Assembly: GCA_041946865.1 (NCBI GenBank)
Contig: JBHGBF010000151.1
Span: 1 to 22,944 of the forward strand
From: RPQK01 sp041946865
GTDB taxonomy: Bacteria > Acidobacteriota > UBA6911 > RPQK01
Length of the DNA: 22,944 bases
Reading direction: 5' to 3'
Shown piece after piece: positions 6,712 through 14,580 of the stretch. Positions within the stretch are counted from its first letter, which is position 1, and every line of letters starts with the position of its first letter. The position numbers and the translations under genes were made by a program. The notes beneath the pieces were generated by a model that was not told the origin of the DNA, did not search any database, and saw only the letters and a program-made list of their open reading frames with translations.

Positions 6712-9447
6712 ATGAAGCGGATATCTATCCTCGCGCTGGCCGCGGCGCTTTTCGGGGGCCTGATGGCCCCGTCCCTGGGCAGACCGCTGGCCCCCATCCG
6801 TCTGGCGGTCAACGACCGTGTCAACCCGATTGGCGTCGGGACGGCCCGCGTGCTCTTTTCCTGGCTGCCTCAAGACTCCTCCTTGGGCGAGCTTCAAACC
6901 GCGTACGAGATCCGCGTGGCCTCGAGCGAGCAGAGACTCAAGTCGGGACGACCCGACTGCTGGGCGTCCGGTCAAGTGAAGAGCAGCCTGCTGGCGGGGA
7001 TTCGTTATGCCGGCCAACCCCTCGCTTCCCGCCAGATCTGCTACTGGCAAGTCCGGACGTGGAACAGCCGCAGCCAGGCGAGCCCGTGGTCGGCCGTTGC
7101 CCGTTTTGAGCTGGGACTGCTTTCGAATGAAGACTGGGCGGCCTCCTGGATCTGGGCCGACAATATGGACGAGTCGGAAGACTACCTGTATTTCCGCAAG
7201 TCGTTTCCGCTTCCCGCTAAAGCAGTTGCCCGCGCCCGCGCTTACGTAACCGCCTCTCACCGGCATGAGTTATACGTCAACGGAACCCTGGTCGGTAAGG
7301 GACCCAATTTCGCTTACCCCGAGCATCAGTACTACCAGACCTTTGACCTCGCCCCTTTTCTGAAGCCTGACTCCGAGAACGTGGTAGGCTTCCTTTGCCA
7401 TTGGTACGGCAGCGGACAAGGCCGTCCCTACAGCCGATGGGGTCTTCTGGCCAAAGCGGTGATCGACTTCTCAGACGGATCTTCCTTAGTCCTCGCGACC
7501 GACGGATCGTGGAAACTGCGTCCGGCCGAGTGGGATGTGCCGCCCGGGAAGATCTCGGGCAGAAACTTCAGGAACGGCGAGGGAATACCGGCAGAATCCA
7601 TCGACGGCAGGCGACATCCAATCGGCTGGAACCTGCCCGGATACGATGACAGCGACTGGCAAAGGGCTGAAGAGATCGGTCGTCACCCTACCGCGCCGTG
7701 GACCGGCCCGTTGATTGCCCAGGAGCCTTCAATCGAAGAGTATGAGATCCGACCAGTCGGGGTGACGCAAATCGGGCCCGGTCATTTTGTGGCCGACTTC
7801 GGCAAGGTCTATGCCGGCATGCCTCGCCTCCGGTTTCGCGACGGCCGACCGGGCCAGACCGTGAAGATCAAAGTCGACTACCGACGCCGCGCGGACGGCA
7901 CGCTGCAGGGTCATGCTCAAAACACACGGCTGGATTACAGGTACGTTTTACGCGGCGGAATCGAGGAATTCCGGCCTTACTGGTATCTTGGTTTTCGGTA
8001 CGTGGAAGTCGAAAACGCGCCGGCTGCTTTCGATCCGAACTCCATTCGCATGATCGTGCGCCATAACCGGGTCGAGCGTGACGCCTCTTCCTTCGAGTGC
8101 TCGAATTCGATCCTCAATCAGATCTGGGACTTGCTCAAGCATTCCCTGATGCTCGGCTCGCATGAACAGTTCGTCGATACGCCGACCCGCGAACAGGGAC
8201 AGTTCACTTACGATGCGTATCAGATCTCTATCGGCTCGATGAAATGCTTCGGCGAACGTCTTCTGTCGCGGCAAGGGCTTCGCGAATTTGCCCAGTCCCA
8301 GGCCAGGCTCCATCAGGATACCGGCAAGGTAAACGCCGTGTACCCGAATGGAGACGGCAAGAGGGACATCCCCGATTGGACGCAGAGTTTCCTGTTCTGG
8401 GCATGGGAATATTACCTGGAAACCGGCGACCGGGAATTGCTGCGCGAACTGTTCGACTCGCTCGTTAAGGTCGGCGAATACGTCAAGAGCACCGAGGATC
8501 AGACGACCGGACTGGTGGACCTGGGGAACGATCCCGGCTATAGCGGCGGAATCACGGACTGGCCGGAACGCTACGGCTATGACCTGAAGACCAGTCAGCG
8601 GACAATTATGAGCATCAACGCCTGCCTCGACTACCTGGACCTGGCCCAGGCTGCACGGGAGTTAGGCGAATCAGAGGTCGGGACACGCTTTGAGAAATAC
8701 GGGGCCGACATCCGCGCCGCGATAGAAAGCCGCCTCTGGGATGACAGCCAGCAAGCCTACATCGATGGCCTGTATGCCGACGGGACTCCAAGCACGCACG
8801 CGTCCCAGCAGGCCAACGCCATGATGCTGGCTCTCGGCCTTGCCGGCGAAGACCGGCGCGCCGGGGCTATGGCGGCCGTCAAGCGCGGCGGCCACAGCAC
8901 CGGCCCGATCCTGGCCCGATATCTGGTCCAGGCGTACGGCAATGCCGACCAGGACGAGGCTCTGATGGAATGGCTGCTGAATCCCAAGGGTCGCAACTTC
9001 GCCTACACTCTGGCTGACGGCGGCACTTTCACCTACGAGCACTGGCTCGGCCGGAACAGCCGCCCGGACGGCCGGGGCGCGAGCGAATCGCACGCCTACG
9101 GCGCCAATGCCGGAGTGGTCGCCCTTCAGGAGTACATCCTGGGAGTGAAGATCCGGGCCCCGCAAGCCGCTCGCCTGCAGATCCGTCCCCATGTCGCCGG
9201 CCTGGCGTTCGCCCGCGGCCACATTCCGACCCAATCGGGACGGGTCTCGGTTTCCTGGCAGTCCGGCCGCACCTTCCGGATGGAGCTCACCCTGCCCTGT
9301 AACGTCCGCGCCGATGTCTATGTGCCGAGAGGCGAGGGTCAGGGGACCGCAGTGAAAGTCGACGGGAAAGCGCGCCAGGGGGAAGCGGCCGGTCACTACA
9401 TTCTGCTGCGCGACATCGGCGCCGGCCGGCACCGGTTCGAGCGGTAG
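6712..9447 (+). CDS. Alpha-L-rhamnosidase, glycoside hydrolase family 78
   Basis: The 911-residue enzyme begins with a signal peptide (about residues 1-23), so it is periplasmic or secreted. It shows the full GH78 order: an N-terminal fibronectin-like domain (IRLAVNDRVNPIGV, about 28-150), two beta-sandwich domains (about 150-440, with AYVTASHRHELYVNG), the six-hairpin barrel (about 450-800) and a C-terminal beta domain. The motif DTPTREQGQFTYD gives D489, E494 and D501, with the same 5 and 7 spacing as D567, E572 and D579 of the Bacillus enzyme BsRhaB. E776 in FTYEHW matches the general base region. It would release terminal alpha-L-rhamnose from plant glycans or flavonoid glycosides. I start at ATG 6712, where the signal peptide begins; the frame opens at TTG 6673. 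No strong ribosome binding site is visible. Confidence 0.93.
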   Translation: MKRISILALAAALFGGLMAPSLGRPLAPIRLAVNDRVNPIGVGTARVLFSWLPQDSSLGELQTAYEIRVASSEQRLKSGRPDCWASGQVKSSLLAGIRYAGQPLASRQICYWQVRTWNSRSQASPWSAVARFELGLLSNEDWAASWIWADNMDESEDYLYFRKSFPLPAKAVARARAYVTASHRHELYVNGTLVGKGPNFAYPEHQYYQTFDLAPFLKPDSENVVGFLCHWYGSGQGRPYSRWGLLAKAVIDFSDGSSLVLATDGSWKLRPAEWDVPPGKISGRNFRNGEGIPAESIDGRRHPIGWNLPGYDDSDWQRAEEIGRHPTAPWTGPLIAQEPSIEEYEIRPVGVTQIGPGHFVADFGKVYAGMPRLRFRDGRPGQTVKIKVDYRRRADGTLQGHAQNTRLDYRYVLRGGIEEFRPYWYLGFRYVEVENAPAAFDPNSIRMIVRHNRVERDASSFECSNSILNQIWDLLKHSLMLGSHEQFVDTPTREQGQFTYDAYQISIGSMKCFGERLLSRQGLREFAQSQARLHQDTGKVNAVYPNGDGKRDIPDWTQSFLFWAWEYYLETGDRELLRELFDSLVKVGEYVKSTEDQTTGLVDLGNDPGYSGGITDWPERYGYDLKTSQRTIMSINACLDYLDLAQAARELGESEVGTRFEKYGADIRAAIESRLWDDSQQAYIDGLYADGTPSTHASQQANAMMLALGLAGEDRRAGAMAAVKRGGHSTGPILARYLVQAYGNADQDEALMEWLLNPKGRNFAYTLADGGTFTYEHWLGRNSRPDGRGASESHAYGANAGVVALQEYILGVKIRAPQAARLQIRPHVAGLAFARGHIPTQSGRVSVSWQSGRTFRMELTLPCNVRADVYVPRGEGQGTAVKVDGKARQGEAAGHYILLRDIGAGRHRFER

Positions 9448-9542
9448 GAGATGGGCAGACAGACGTGCTCGACAGCTGAAACGCAGTGGACGGAGCAGCC
9501 GCCCGCTTCGTCCGCTGCGCTCCTTTCGTCGGCAATCAGGCT
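9448..9542. terminator. Gap between convergent stops with weak hairpin
   Basis: An imperfect stem, GGAGCAGC with GCTGCGCTCC (about 9492-9524, two-base bulge), lies between the convergent rhamnosidase and small secreted protein genes. There is no T run. It could end transcription in either direction, but the evidence is only position and partial pairing. Confidence 0.3.
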
Positions 9543-10004
9543 TTACTGCTTGTCGTAGACCATCTTGCTCTCAAACTCACCGCGTGGGCTCTGGTTCTTG
9601 CCCGCAATCGTCAGGATCTTGCCGTCAGCGGAGAGTTGCCAGCGCTCTGTGGACGTCATGGTGCCCTGCTGGCCCTCGCGCACCGTCGTCACGACCAGGA
9701 CATCGCCTTCCCACTTCGGGGTCACTTTCGACACCCGGCCGCCTCTGCCAGGGACTTCCTGGGTCTCGCCGTTCAGCTTGTAGCTGTACTCGCGGTTCAT
9801 AAACTCGATCGAGGATTCTTGCTTGACCTTCAGCGTGTCCCCTGTCTGCTCGATCGTCATTGTGATGTCCGGTTTTTCGCCATTCCGGGTCCGCATCTCA
9901 CTCTGATCCTTGTTCAAGACCCACTTTCCGGAGAAATCCGCGGACAGAACCAAGCTGCACAAAGCGATCACGACCACGAAGGCTAGGCTGGTTTTTTTTA
10001 ACAT
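9543..10004 (-). CDS. Small secreted lipocalin-like protein of unknown function
   Basis: The 153-residue product starts MLKKTSLAF with a Sec signal peptide ending near LVLSADF (residue 22). The rest alternates beta-type segments: FSGKWVLNKDQSE, ITMTIEQTGDTLKVKQ, YSYKLNGE, WEGDVLVVTTV, RWQLSADGKILTI. This is the pattern of small lipocalin/calycin-like secreted proteins common in Acidobacteriota. I assign the fold by pattern and no function. AAGGAG lies 6 bp before ATG 10002-10004, which favours this start over the one at 10052. It is transcribed in the same direction as the Gfo/Idh/MocA gene, but 125 bp and a hairpin separate them, so it may be its own unit. Confidence 0.7.
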   Translation of the reverse strand: MLKKTSLAFVVVIALCSLVLSADFSGKWVLNKDQSEMRTRNGEKPDITMTIEQTGDTLKVKQESSIEFMNREYSYKLNGETQEVPGRGGRVSKVTPKWEGDVLVVTTVREGQQGTMTSTERWQLSADGKILTIAGKNQSPRGEFESKMVYDKQ

Positions 10005-10106
10005 GGGCTGCTCCTTAGGTAAACAACAAAACCACGACACACTCTTCCCCATCTGACAAAGGTGTTACGTTGTCAGCCCACAATTGTTTCACCGGGAGGG
10101 CGAAGG

Positions 10107-10130
10107 GTCGCGTTCCGGAGGACGCGCGAC
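10107..10130 (-). terminator. GC-rich hairpin after the Gfo/Idh/MocA gene
   Basis: GTCGCG (10107-10112) pairs with CGCGAC (10125-10130), with further partial pairing of TTCC and GGA inside. The stem abuts the TAG stop of the oxidoreductase (10130-10132). There is no T run. It may end or stabilise the transcript; evidence is structural only. Confidence 0.35.
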
Positions 10131-11569
10131 TACGTCGCCTCCGGGGGCAAGAACTCCTTTCGGGCAGGGGGCTTGTCGACAAGGCGCCGCGTCTGCGGAT
10201 CGAACACCATGACCCGGCCTTCACGATACGAATCAACGCCCAATTTAATGGCCGTCATGACCTGATATCCTCTGAGCACGTCGTAGACCGGAGATTTGCG
10301 GCTGCGCATGCAATCGAGCCAGTCATCGACCAGGTCGGCGCTCTCGACGGGCTCGATCGTCACCTCGGTCTTGCCGCCGTTGGCCTTCTTGAATTCCTCT
10401 GCGAACTGGCGCTCGGCCCGTACGACGGCGACTTCACGCCCCCGCCGGCGGCCTGCGCCTCGCTGGTCGCCCATGGCGTCCATGACCGGCGCCTCCTGCT
10501 GTACGACCTGAAGCGTGCCCCAGTTGCCGTAAATGGTCAGGGGGACCGATTCGGCGTTCGCCATGCAGGAGATCATGTTGATGCAGTACTCATCCGGGTA
10601 CTCCGCCATGGTCATGTAGGTGTCCGGAACCTCGCGGTTCTTCTGGACGAAGATCCCGCCCGCGCCTGTGACCCGGGTGGGGAAATCGAACTTGATCATG
10701 GTCGACATAGCGCCCAGCCTATGGAAGAGGAGATCGGTGGCATTGCCGCCTGAATAGTCCCAGAACTTCCTCCAGCGAAAGTATCGCTCCTTGCTGAACC
10801 GGCGCTTGGGGGCCGGTCCGAGCCACATCTTCCAGTCAAGGTTCTTCTCGCTGACCTCGGCGTTCGGCCAAGGCTCGCTTCCGATTCCCGGAATGGGGTA
10901 ATCCCACATTCCCTCCCGGGTGTTCCGGTTGTAACTGATCAAGCCCCAGACGATCTTGCCCATCTTGCCGGCGCGGATGTACTCATTCACTTTCCAGTAG
11001 AGGCCGTTGGAGGGTCCGGTTCCGCCGACCTGGAGAATCCTTTGGTTTTCTTCCACGATGTCCGCCAGCTTAGCCGCCTCATCGACGGTATAGGTCATCG
11101 GTTTTTCCAGGTAGACGTCCTTCCCGGCCTGGCAGGCATCGGCCGCCATTTGAAAGTGCCAGTGGTCAGGGACGGCGATCACGACGCCGTCGATATCCGG
11201 TCGCTGCAGAATTTCCTGGTAGTTGCGGCAGGTCCTGGGCGCCTTGGTCTTCTCTTGAGCGTTCTTCAGGCGCGGTTCCCACACATCGCAGACGGCGGCA
11301 TACTCGATATCGCCCTTGCCGTTCTTTCTCGCGTCAAACGCCCGGCGGAGCAGATCCTGAAACTGCATCCCGTTGCCGATGAAGGCGATGTTGATCCGGT
11401 CGTTGGCTCCCAGCACCCGTCCACTCATTTTCGGGACCGGCCTCGGTTTGCCGTCGACCATGGAAGTCATCGCGGAAGCCGAAGCCAAGGCAGCCGTGGT
11501 TTGACTAAGAAAGTCCCGGCGACTTGGCTTACGTCCTTCCCCTGAAGTCTCTCTTGCTTTGTTGGCCAT
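10130..11569 (-). CDS. Tat-exported Gfo/Idh/MocA family oxidoreductase
   Basis: The 479-residue protein has a twin-arginine leader: PSRRDFLSQT (residues 16-24), then an Ala/Ser/Thr stretch, so it is exported folded, probably with its NAD(P) cofactor bound. The Rossmann domain begins at about 58 with INIAFIGNGMQF, followed by AAVCDVWEPR and the family signature DVYLEKPMTY (E155-K156-P157, where the Lys is catalytic). The C-terminal half is the alpha/beta domain binding the sugar-like substrate. Such exported members are common near sugar-degradation genes in Acidobacteriota, Planctomycetota and Verrucomicrobiota, and oxidise or reduce sugars and inositols. The substrate here is unknown. AAAGGAGA lies 7 bp before the ATG. 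The preceding radical SAM gene is 81 bp upstream on the same strand; co-transcription is possible. Confidence 0.9.
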   Translation of the reverse strand: MANKARETSGEGRKPSRRDFLSQTTAALASASAMTSMVDGKPRPVPKMSGRVLGANDRINIAFIGNGMQFQDLLRRAFDARKNGKGDIEYAAVCDVWEPRLKNAQEKTKAPRTCRNYQEILQRPDIDGVVIAVPDHWHFQMAADACQAGKDVYLEKPMTYTVDEAAKLADIVEENQRILQVGGTGPSNGLYWKVNEYIRAGKMGKIVWGLISYNRNTREGMWDYPIPGIGSEPWPNAEVSEKNLDWKMWLGPAPKRRFSKERYFRWRKFWDYSGGNATDLLFHRLGAMSTMIKFDFPTRVTGAGGIFVQKNREVPDTYMTMAEYPDEYCINMISCMANAESVPLTIYGNWGTLQVVQQEAPVMDAMGDQRGAGRRRGREVAVVRAERQFAEEFKKANGGKTEVTIEPVESADLVDDWLDCMRSRKSPVYDVLRGYQVMTAIKLGVDSYREGRVMVFDPQTRRLVDKPPARKEFLPPEAT

Positions 11570-11650
11570 GTCCCATTCTCCTTTTGCTGCGGCCGACTTT
11601 AGTACAGGGTGGCCTTTTTTTCAAATGGGAGGCTGTCAGCGGAGTTTCGT

Positions 11651-13384
11651 TCAGTTATCCGTCGCCAACGAATTCTGAAGCGCACGCTGGAAGTTCTCGA
11701 GCGCATCCTCTACCTGATGGCGGAAATCCGAGTGGATCTGTTCGTATTCGCGCCGCGCCGAGGCGAGAAGCTCCTGCACGTAAACCTGGAGCTCGGTGAT
11801 TCCCTGTCCCGGCAGATCCCGCCAGGTGCTGAGCTTCTGGCGAAAGATGTCCAACTCGCGGCTCAGATAGGCTCGAAAATCGTGTACCGCGATATGCTGG
11901 CTGGTAACTTTCTCCAGGTGGTAGCCCATGATGGCGAGGCGAACCGCCTCGGAGAACATCCCCGGCCGCTCTTTCACCACCTGAGCCAGGAACTTGAGAT
12001 AGGCCGGTCCCTGCCTGGAGAACAGCTGCCGCTTTAACGACTTTGCCAAAGCGAGCAGTTCCGGGCCGCGAATCCTTCGGACAGCATGCGGATTGGGCCG
12101 CAGGCGGGCGAGCATGGTCAGGCATCGTTCAAAGTACTTCTTCAACCCGGGATCGTAAATAGTGCCCAGGACCCGCCGGTATCCCTGCAGGAGCTTCTGG
12201 GGATCCATCTCAGGGACAAAGTTCAGTTTGAAACAGACATTGTCGCCTTCTGATTCTTCGAGCAGCCGTCCTTCCCGTTCCAGGCGGGCATAGAGATCCG
12301 TACCCTTGATGGCCGTCAGAAGCCCAACCATGGCGAGAGGAATACCCGCCTCCTGGACGAAGTCGATCTGGGCGTCAAAAACGCCTTCCCCGTCCCCATC
12401 CAGGCCGAGAATGAAGCCTCCCATCACCTCCATTCCCTTGTCCTGGATCTTGCACACGGCTTCCAGCAAAAAGTTGTTCTTCCCGTGACTGACGTTCTGC
12501 TTCTTGTTGGTTTTTAGCAGGGCCTCAGGAGTCGGGCTTTCGATACCGAGGAACACCATGCTGAAACCCGCATCGACCATGGCGTCCATAAACGAGTCCA
12601 TACGAGCCAGGTTGACGCTGGCTTCGGTGAACAGCGAGAAGGGATATCGCCGCTCGCGCTGCCAGCGCGAGACTTCGGGAAGCAGTTCCAGCGCGGCTTT
12701 TTTGTTGCCTATGAAGTTGTCGTCGACGAGGAACACCGGTCCCCGCCAGCCGAGGCGATACAAGAGCTCGAGCTCCCCGAGCACCTGTCCGTTGGTCTTC
12801 GTGCGAGCCACGCGGCCAAACAGCTTGGTGATGTCGCAGAATTCGCAGTCGAAAGGACAGCCACGCGAAAACTGCAGCGCCATCGAGGAGTAGTTCTTCA
12901 GGTTGATCAGGTCGTACCGCGGAATCGGAGTGCGCGTGATGTCCGGCTTCTCGCGGGCGACAGTCATGCGAGGAGCCGTCCCGTGCCGCAGGTCGCGCAG
13001 GAAATCGGGAAATACTTCTTCGACTTCGCCCAGGACGAAGTGATCCACCCCCTCGATCTCATTGTGAAAAGTGGTGGGATGCGGTCCTCCGGCGACAATC
13101 GGGGTGTCAAGTCGCCGGCATCGCTCGATGACTTCTCGCAGCGATTGCTGCTGAACAACCATGGTCGAGGTAAAAACAACGTCCGCCCACCTGATGTCGG
13201 CATCAGTCAAAGGAGCGACATTCATGTCTGCCACTCGAAGCTGGTATTCGGACGGAAACATTGCGGCCACGGTCAAGAGGCCGACCGGCGGCATGGCGGT
13301 CTTTTTGCCTAGAAACTCGAGAGCGTATTGCATACCCCAATACGAAGGGGGGAATTCCGGATAGACGAGAAGCGCATTCGGCAT
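11651..13384 (-). CDS. B12-binding domain radical SAM protein with DUF4070-like region
   Basis: The 577-residue protein has an N-terminal B12-binding-type Rossmann domain (about residues 1-140: MPNALLVYPEFPPSYWG, PPVGLLTVAAMFP, PIVAGGPHPTTF). A radical SAM core follows with C176, C180 and C183 in SRGCPFDCEFC, ligands for the 4Fe-4S cluster. Strands LVDDNFIGN and MVFLGIESPTPEALLKTNKKQN follow. The region about 370-500 resembles DUF4070, which is also found in the hopanoid C-2 methylase HpnP and relatives. The classical cobalamin DxHxxG motif is absent (ADMNVAP instead), as in many base-off-independent members. The last 70 residues form a charged, helical extension (DIFRQKLSTW, REYEQIHSDF). It is probably a cobalamin-dependent methylase, but the substrate is unknown. 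I chose ATG 13384 over the upstream 13429 because the conserved family N-terminus starts there. Confidence 0.85.
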   Translation of the reverse strand: MPNALLVYPEFPPSYWGMQYALEFLGKKTAMPPVGLLTVAAMFPSEYQLRVADMNVAPLTDADIRWADVVFTSTMVVQQQSLREVIERCRRLDTPIVAGGPHPTTFHNEIEGVDHFVLGEVEEVFPDFLRDLRHGTAPRMTVAREKPDITRTPIPRYDLINLKNYSSMALQFSRGCPFDCEFCDITKLFGRVARTKTNGQVLGELELLYRLGWRGPVFLVDDNFIGNKKAALELLPEVSRWQRERRYPFSLFTEASVNLARMDSFMDAMVDAGFSMVFLGIESPTPEALLKTNKKQNVSHGKNNFLLEAVCKIQDKGMEVMGGFILGLDGDGEGVFDAQIDFVQEAGIPLAMVGLLTAIKGTDLYARLEREGRLLEESEGDNVCFKLNFVPEMDPQKLLQGYRRVLGTIYDPGLKKYFERCLTMLARLRPNPHAVRRIRGPELLALAKSLKRQLFSRQGPAYLKFLAQVVKERPGMFSEAVRLAIMGYHLEKVTSQHIAVHDFRAYLSRELDIFRQKLSTWRDLPGQGITELQVYVQELLASARREYEQIHSDFRHQVEDALENFQRALQNSLATDN

Positions 13385-13616
13385 GTCTGTGCACAATCCT
13401 TTCGCTTGAGCCGGGACCAGTGAGTCCAATGCTAAAGAAGATCGGAAGCGTCCAAATGGAAGGAAGGTTCCGCTACTTTAAGTTTTCAGTCTACAAGAAC
13501 GACTAGCCGCACGCCAGTGCAAGTTGGAGAGAATTGTAACCCCTCAGTTTTCTGCGAGCGAAGCGGCAGGCGCTTTTGGAGTTCAGCATGCCCCTTGCGC
13601 ATCGTCCGCCGCACGC
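13385..13616. other. Intergenic region holding a dispersed repeat copy
   Basis: This 232-bp gap between two minus-strand genes has no supportable gene. It must hold the radical SAM promoter, which I cannot place; AAAGGA occurs about 12 bp before ATG 13384. A 54-bp sequence at 13536-13589 recurs at the right end of the window. Confidence 0.45.
13536..13589 (+). repeat. 54-bp dispersed repeat, copy 1
   Basis: This stretch matches 22891-22944 over 54 bases with two mismatches (C/G at the seventh base, G/T near the end) and 38 identical bases in the middle, including GCGAGCGAAGCGGCAGGCGC. It can form a weak stem (CTGC with GCAG). It lies just downstream of the NYN gene stop. It could extend further right, but the second copy is cut by the window end. 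Confidence 0.85.
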
Positions 13617-14453
13617 CTAGCCTTGCTGCGCCGCCGCCGTTTCATCTTCGTCGATCTGGTGGATGATGTAACCGCCGGAGCGCTGATCGCGCTCCAGCTT
13701 AAGCAGGCCCTCGCGTTCGGCCTCCTCCAGGAGCCCGCTGAAGGAGCGGAAGCCGTAATACGACTCGTTGAAGCCGGGTTTGCGTCGCTTCAGCGCCTGC
13801 TTGACCATGGAGCCCCACACGGGCTCGTCTCCCCGTTCAGACTGGAGGGCTTCAACCGTTTCCAGTGTCAGGTCCAAGGCCTCCTGGCGTTTGTCTTCGT
13901 CGGTCTTTTTCTTCGGGACAGGCGGCTCCTTCGTCTCGGGCCTGGCTTTTCGGGGCTTGCGCCTGGTGCGGGCCGCTTCGGCGACAAGGTCGTCATAATA
14001 GATGAACTCGTCACAGGCGGCCATAAGGAGATCGGACGTCGATTTCTTCACCCCCACCCCAATGACCAGCTTATTGTTCTCGCGCAGCTTGGCGACCAAC
14101 GGTGAAAAATCGGAATCGCCGCTGATGATGACGAACGTGTCGACGTGTCCCTTCGTGTAGCACAGATCGAGCGCGTCGACGACCATGCGGATGTCGGCTG
14201 AGTTTTTTCCGGACTGCCGAACATGGGGAATCTCGATCAATTCGAAGGCGGCTTCGTGCATCACCGCTTTAAAGTCCTTGTACCTTTCCCAGTCGGAGTA
14301 AGCCTTACGAACGACAATGCTGCCTTTCAAGAGAAGCCGTTCGAGCACCCGGTGAATATCGAACTGGGGGTACTTGGCCTCGCGCACGCCCAGCGCGATG
14401 TTTTCGAAATCGCAGAAGAGCGCCATGTTCTTGATCTCGGGTCCGTCCGCCAT
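13617..14453 (-). CDS. NYN-domain RNase with C-terminal OST-HTH/LOTUS-like domain
   Basis: The 278-residue cytoplasmic protein opens with a NYN (LabA/DUF88, PIN-like) domain: MALFCDFENI (D15), KNSADIRMVVDAL (D87, D93) and FVIISGDSDFSPLV (D113, D115). These acidic residues form the metal site of PIN/NYN ribonucleases. A basic, Pro/Lys-rich linker (about 160-190) leads to a C-terminal domain (about 192-268: VWGSMVKQALKRRKPGFNES, then YGFRSFSGLLEEAEREGLL) with the pattern of OST-HTH/LOTUS winged helices, which bind RNA. The pairing suggests an RNA-targeted nuclease; its target is unknown. An AAGGAG-type site precedes ATG 14451-14453. It is divergent from the lactonase gene with a 127-bp shared promoter region. 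Confidence 0.88.
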   Translation of the reverse strand: MADGPEIKNMALFCDFENIALGVREAKYPQFDIHRVLERLLLKGSIVVRKAYSDWERYKDFKAVMHEAAFELIEIPHVRQSGKNSADIRMVVDALDLCYTKGHVDTFVIISGDSDFSPLVAKLRENNKLVIGVGVKKSTSDLLMAACDEFIYYDDLVAEAARTRRKPRKARPETKEPPVPKKKTDEDKRQEALDLTLETVEALQSERGDEPVWGSMVKQALKRRKPGFNESYYGFRSFSGLLEEAEREGLLKLERDQRSGGYIIHQIDEDETAAAQQG

Positions 14454-14580
14454 CTTTTCTCTCCTTCCGCTCCGTGTCTGTCTGTCGTTTCAAAAGTTAT
14501 CACATGGGGGCGCGGGTGTTCTTCATAATTACAGTGTACGCAAGTCGCACCTGATCGACCTTGATCCCCGAACACCCCTG

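Noticed and set aside
8671..9432. 253-codon minus-strand frame inside the rhamnosidase gene
   Set aside because: Shadow of the GH78 frame, which has conserved catalytic motifs across its length.
6660..9447. Polysaccharide utilisation locus around the rhamnosidase
   Set aside because: No SusC/SusD, transporter or sugar regulator gene is adjacent; only the small metalloprotease-like gene is on the same strand.
10070..10753. 227-codon + frame opposite the Gfo/Idh/MocA gene
   Set aside because: Antisense shadow; no family pattern.
13524..14105. 193-codon + frame running through the dispersed repeat and opposite the NYN gene
   Set aside because: The repeat reads open in several frames, and most of this frame is antisense to a gene with clear NYN motifs.
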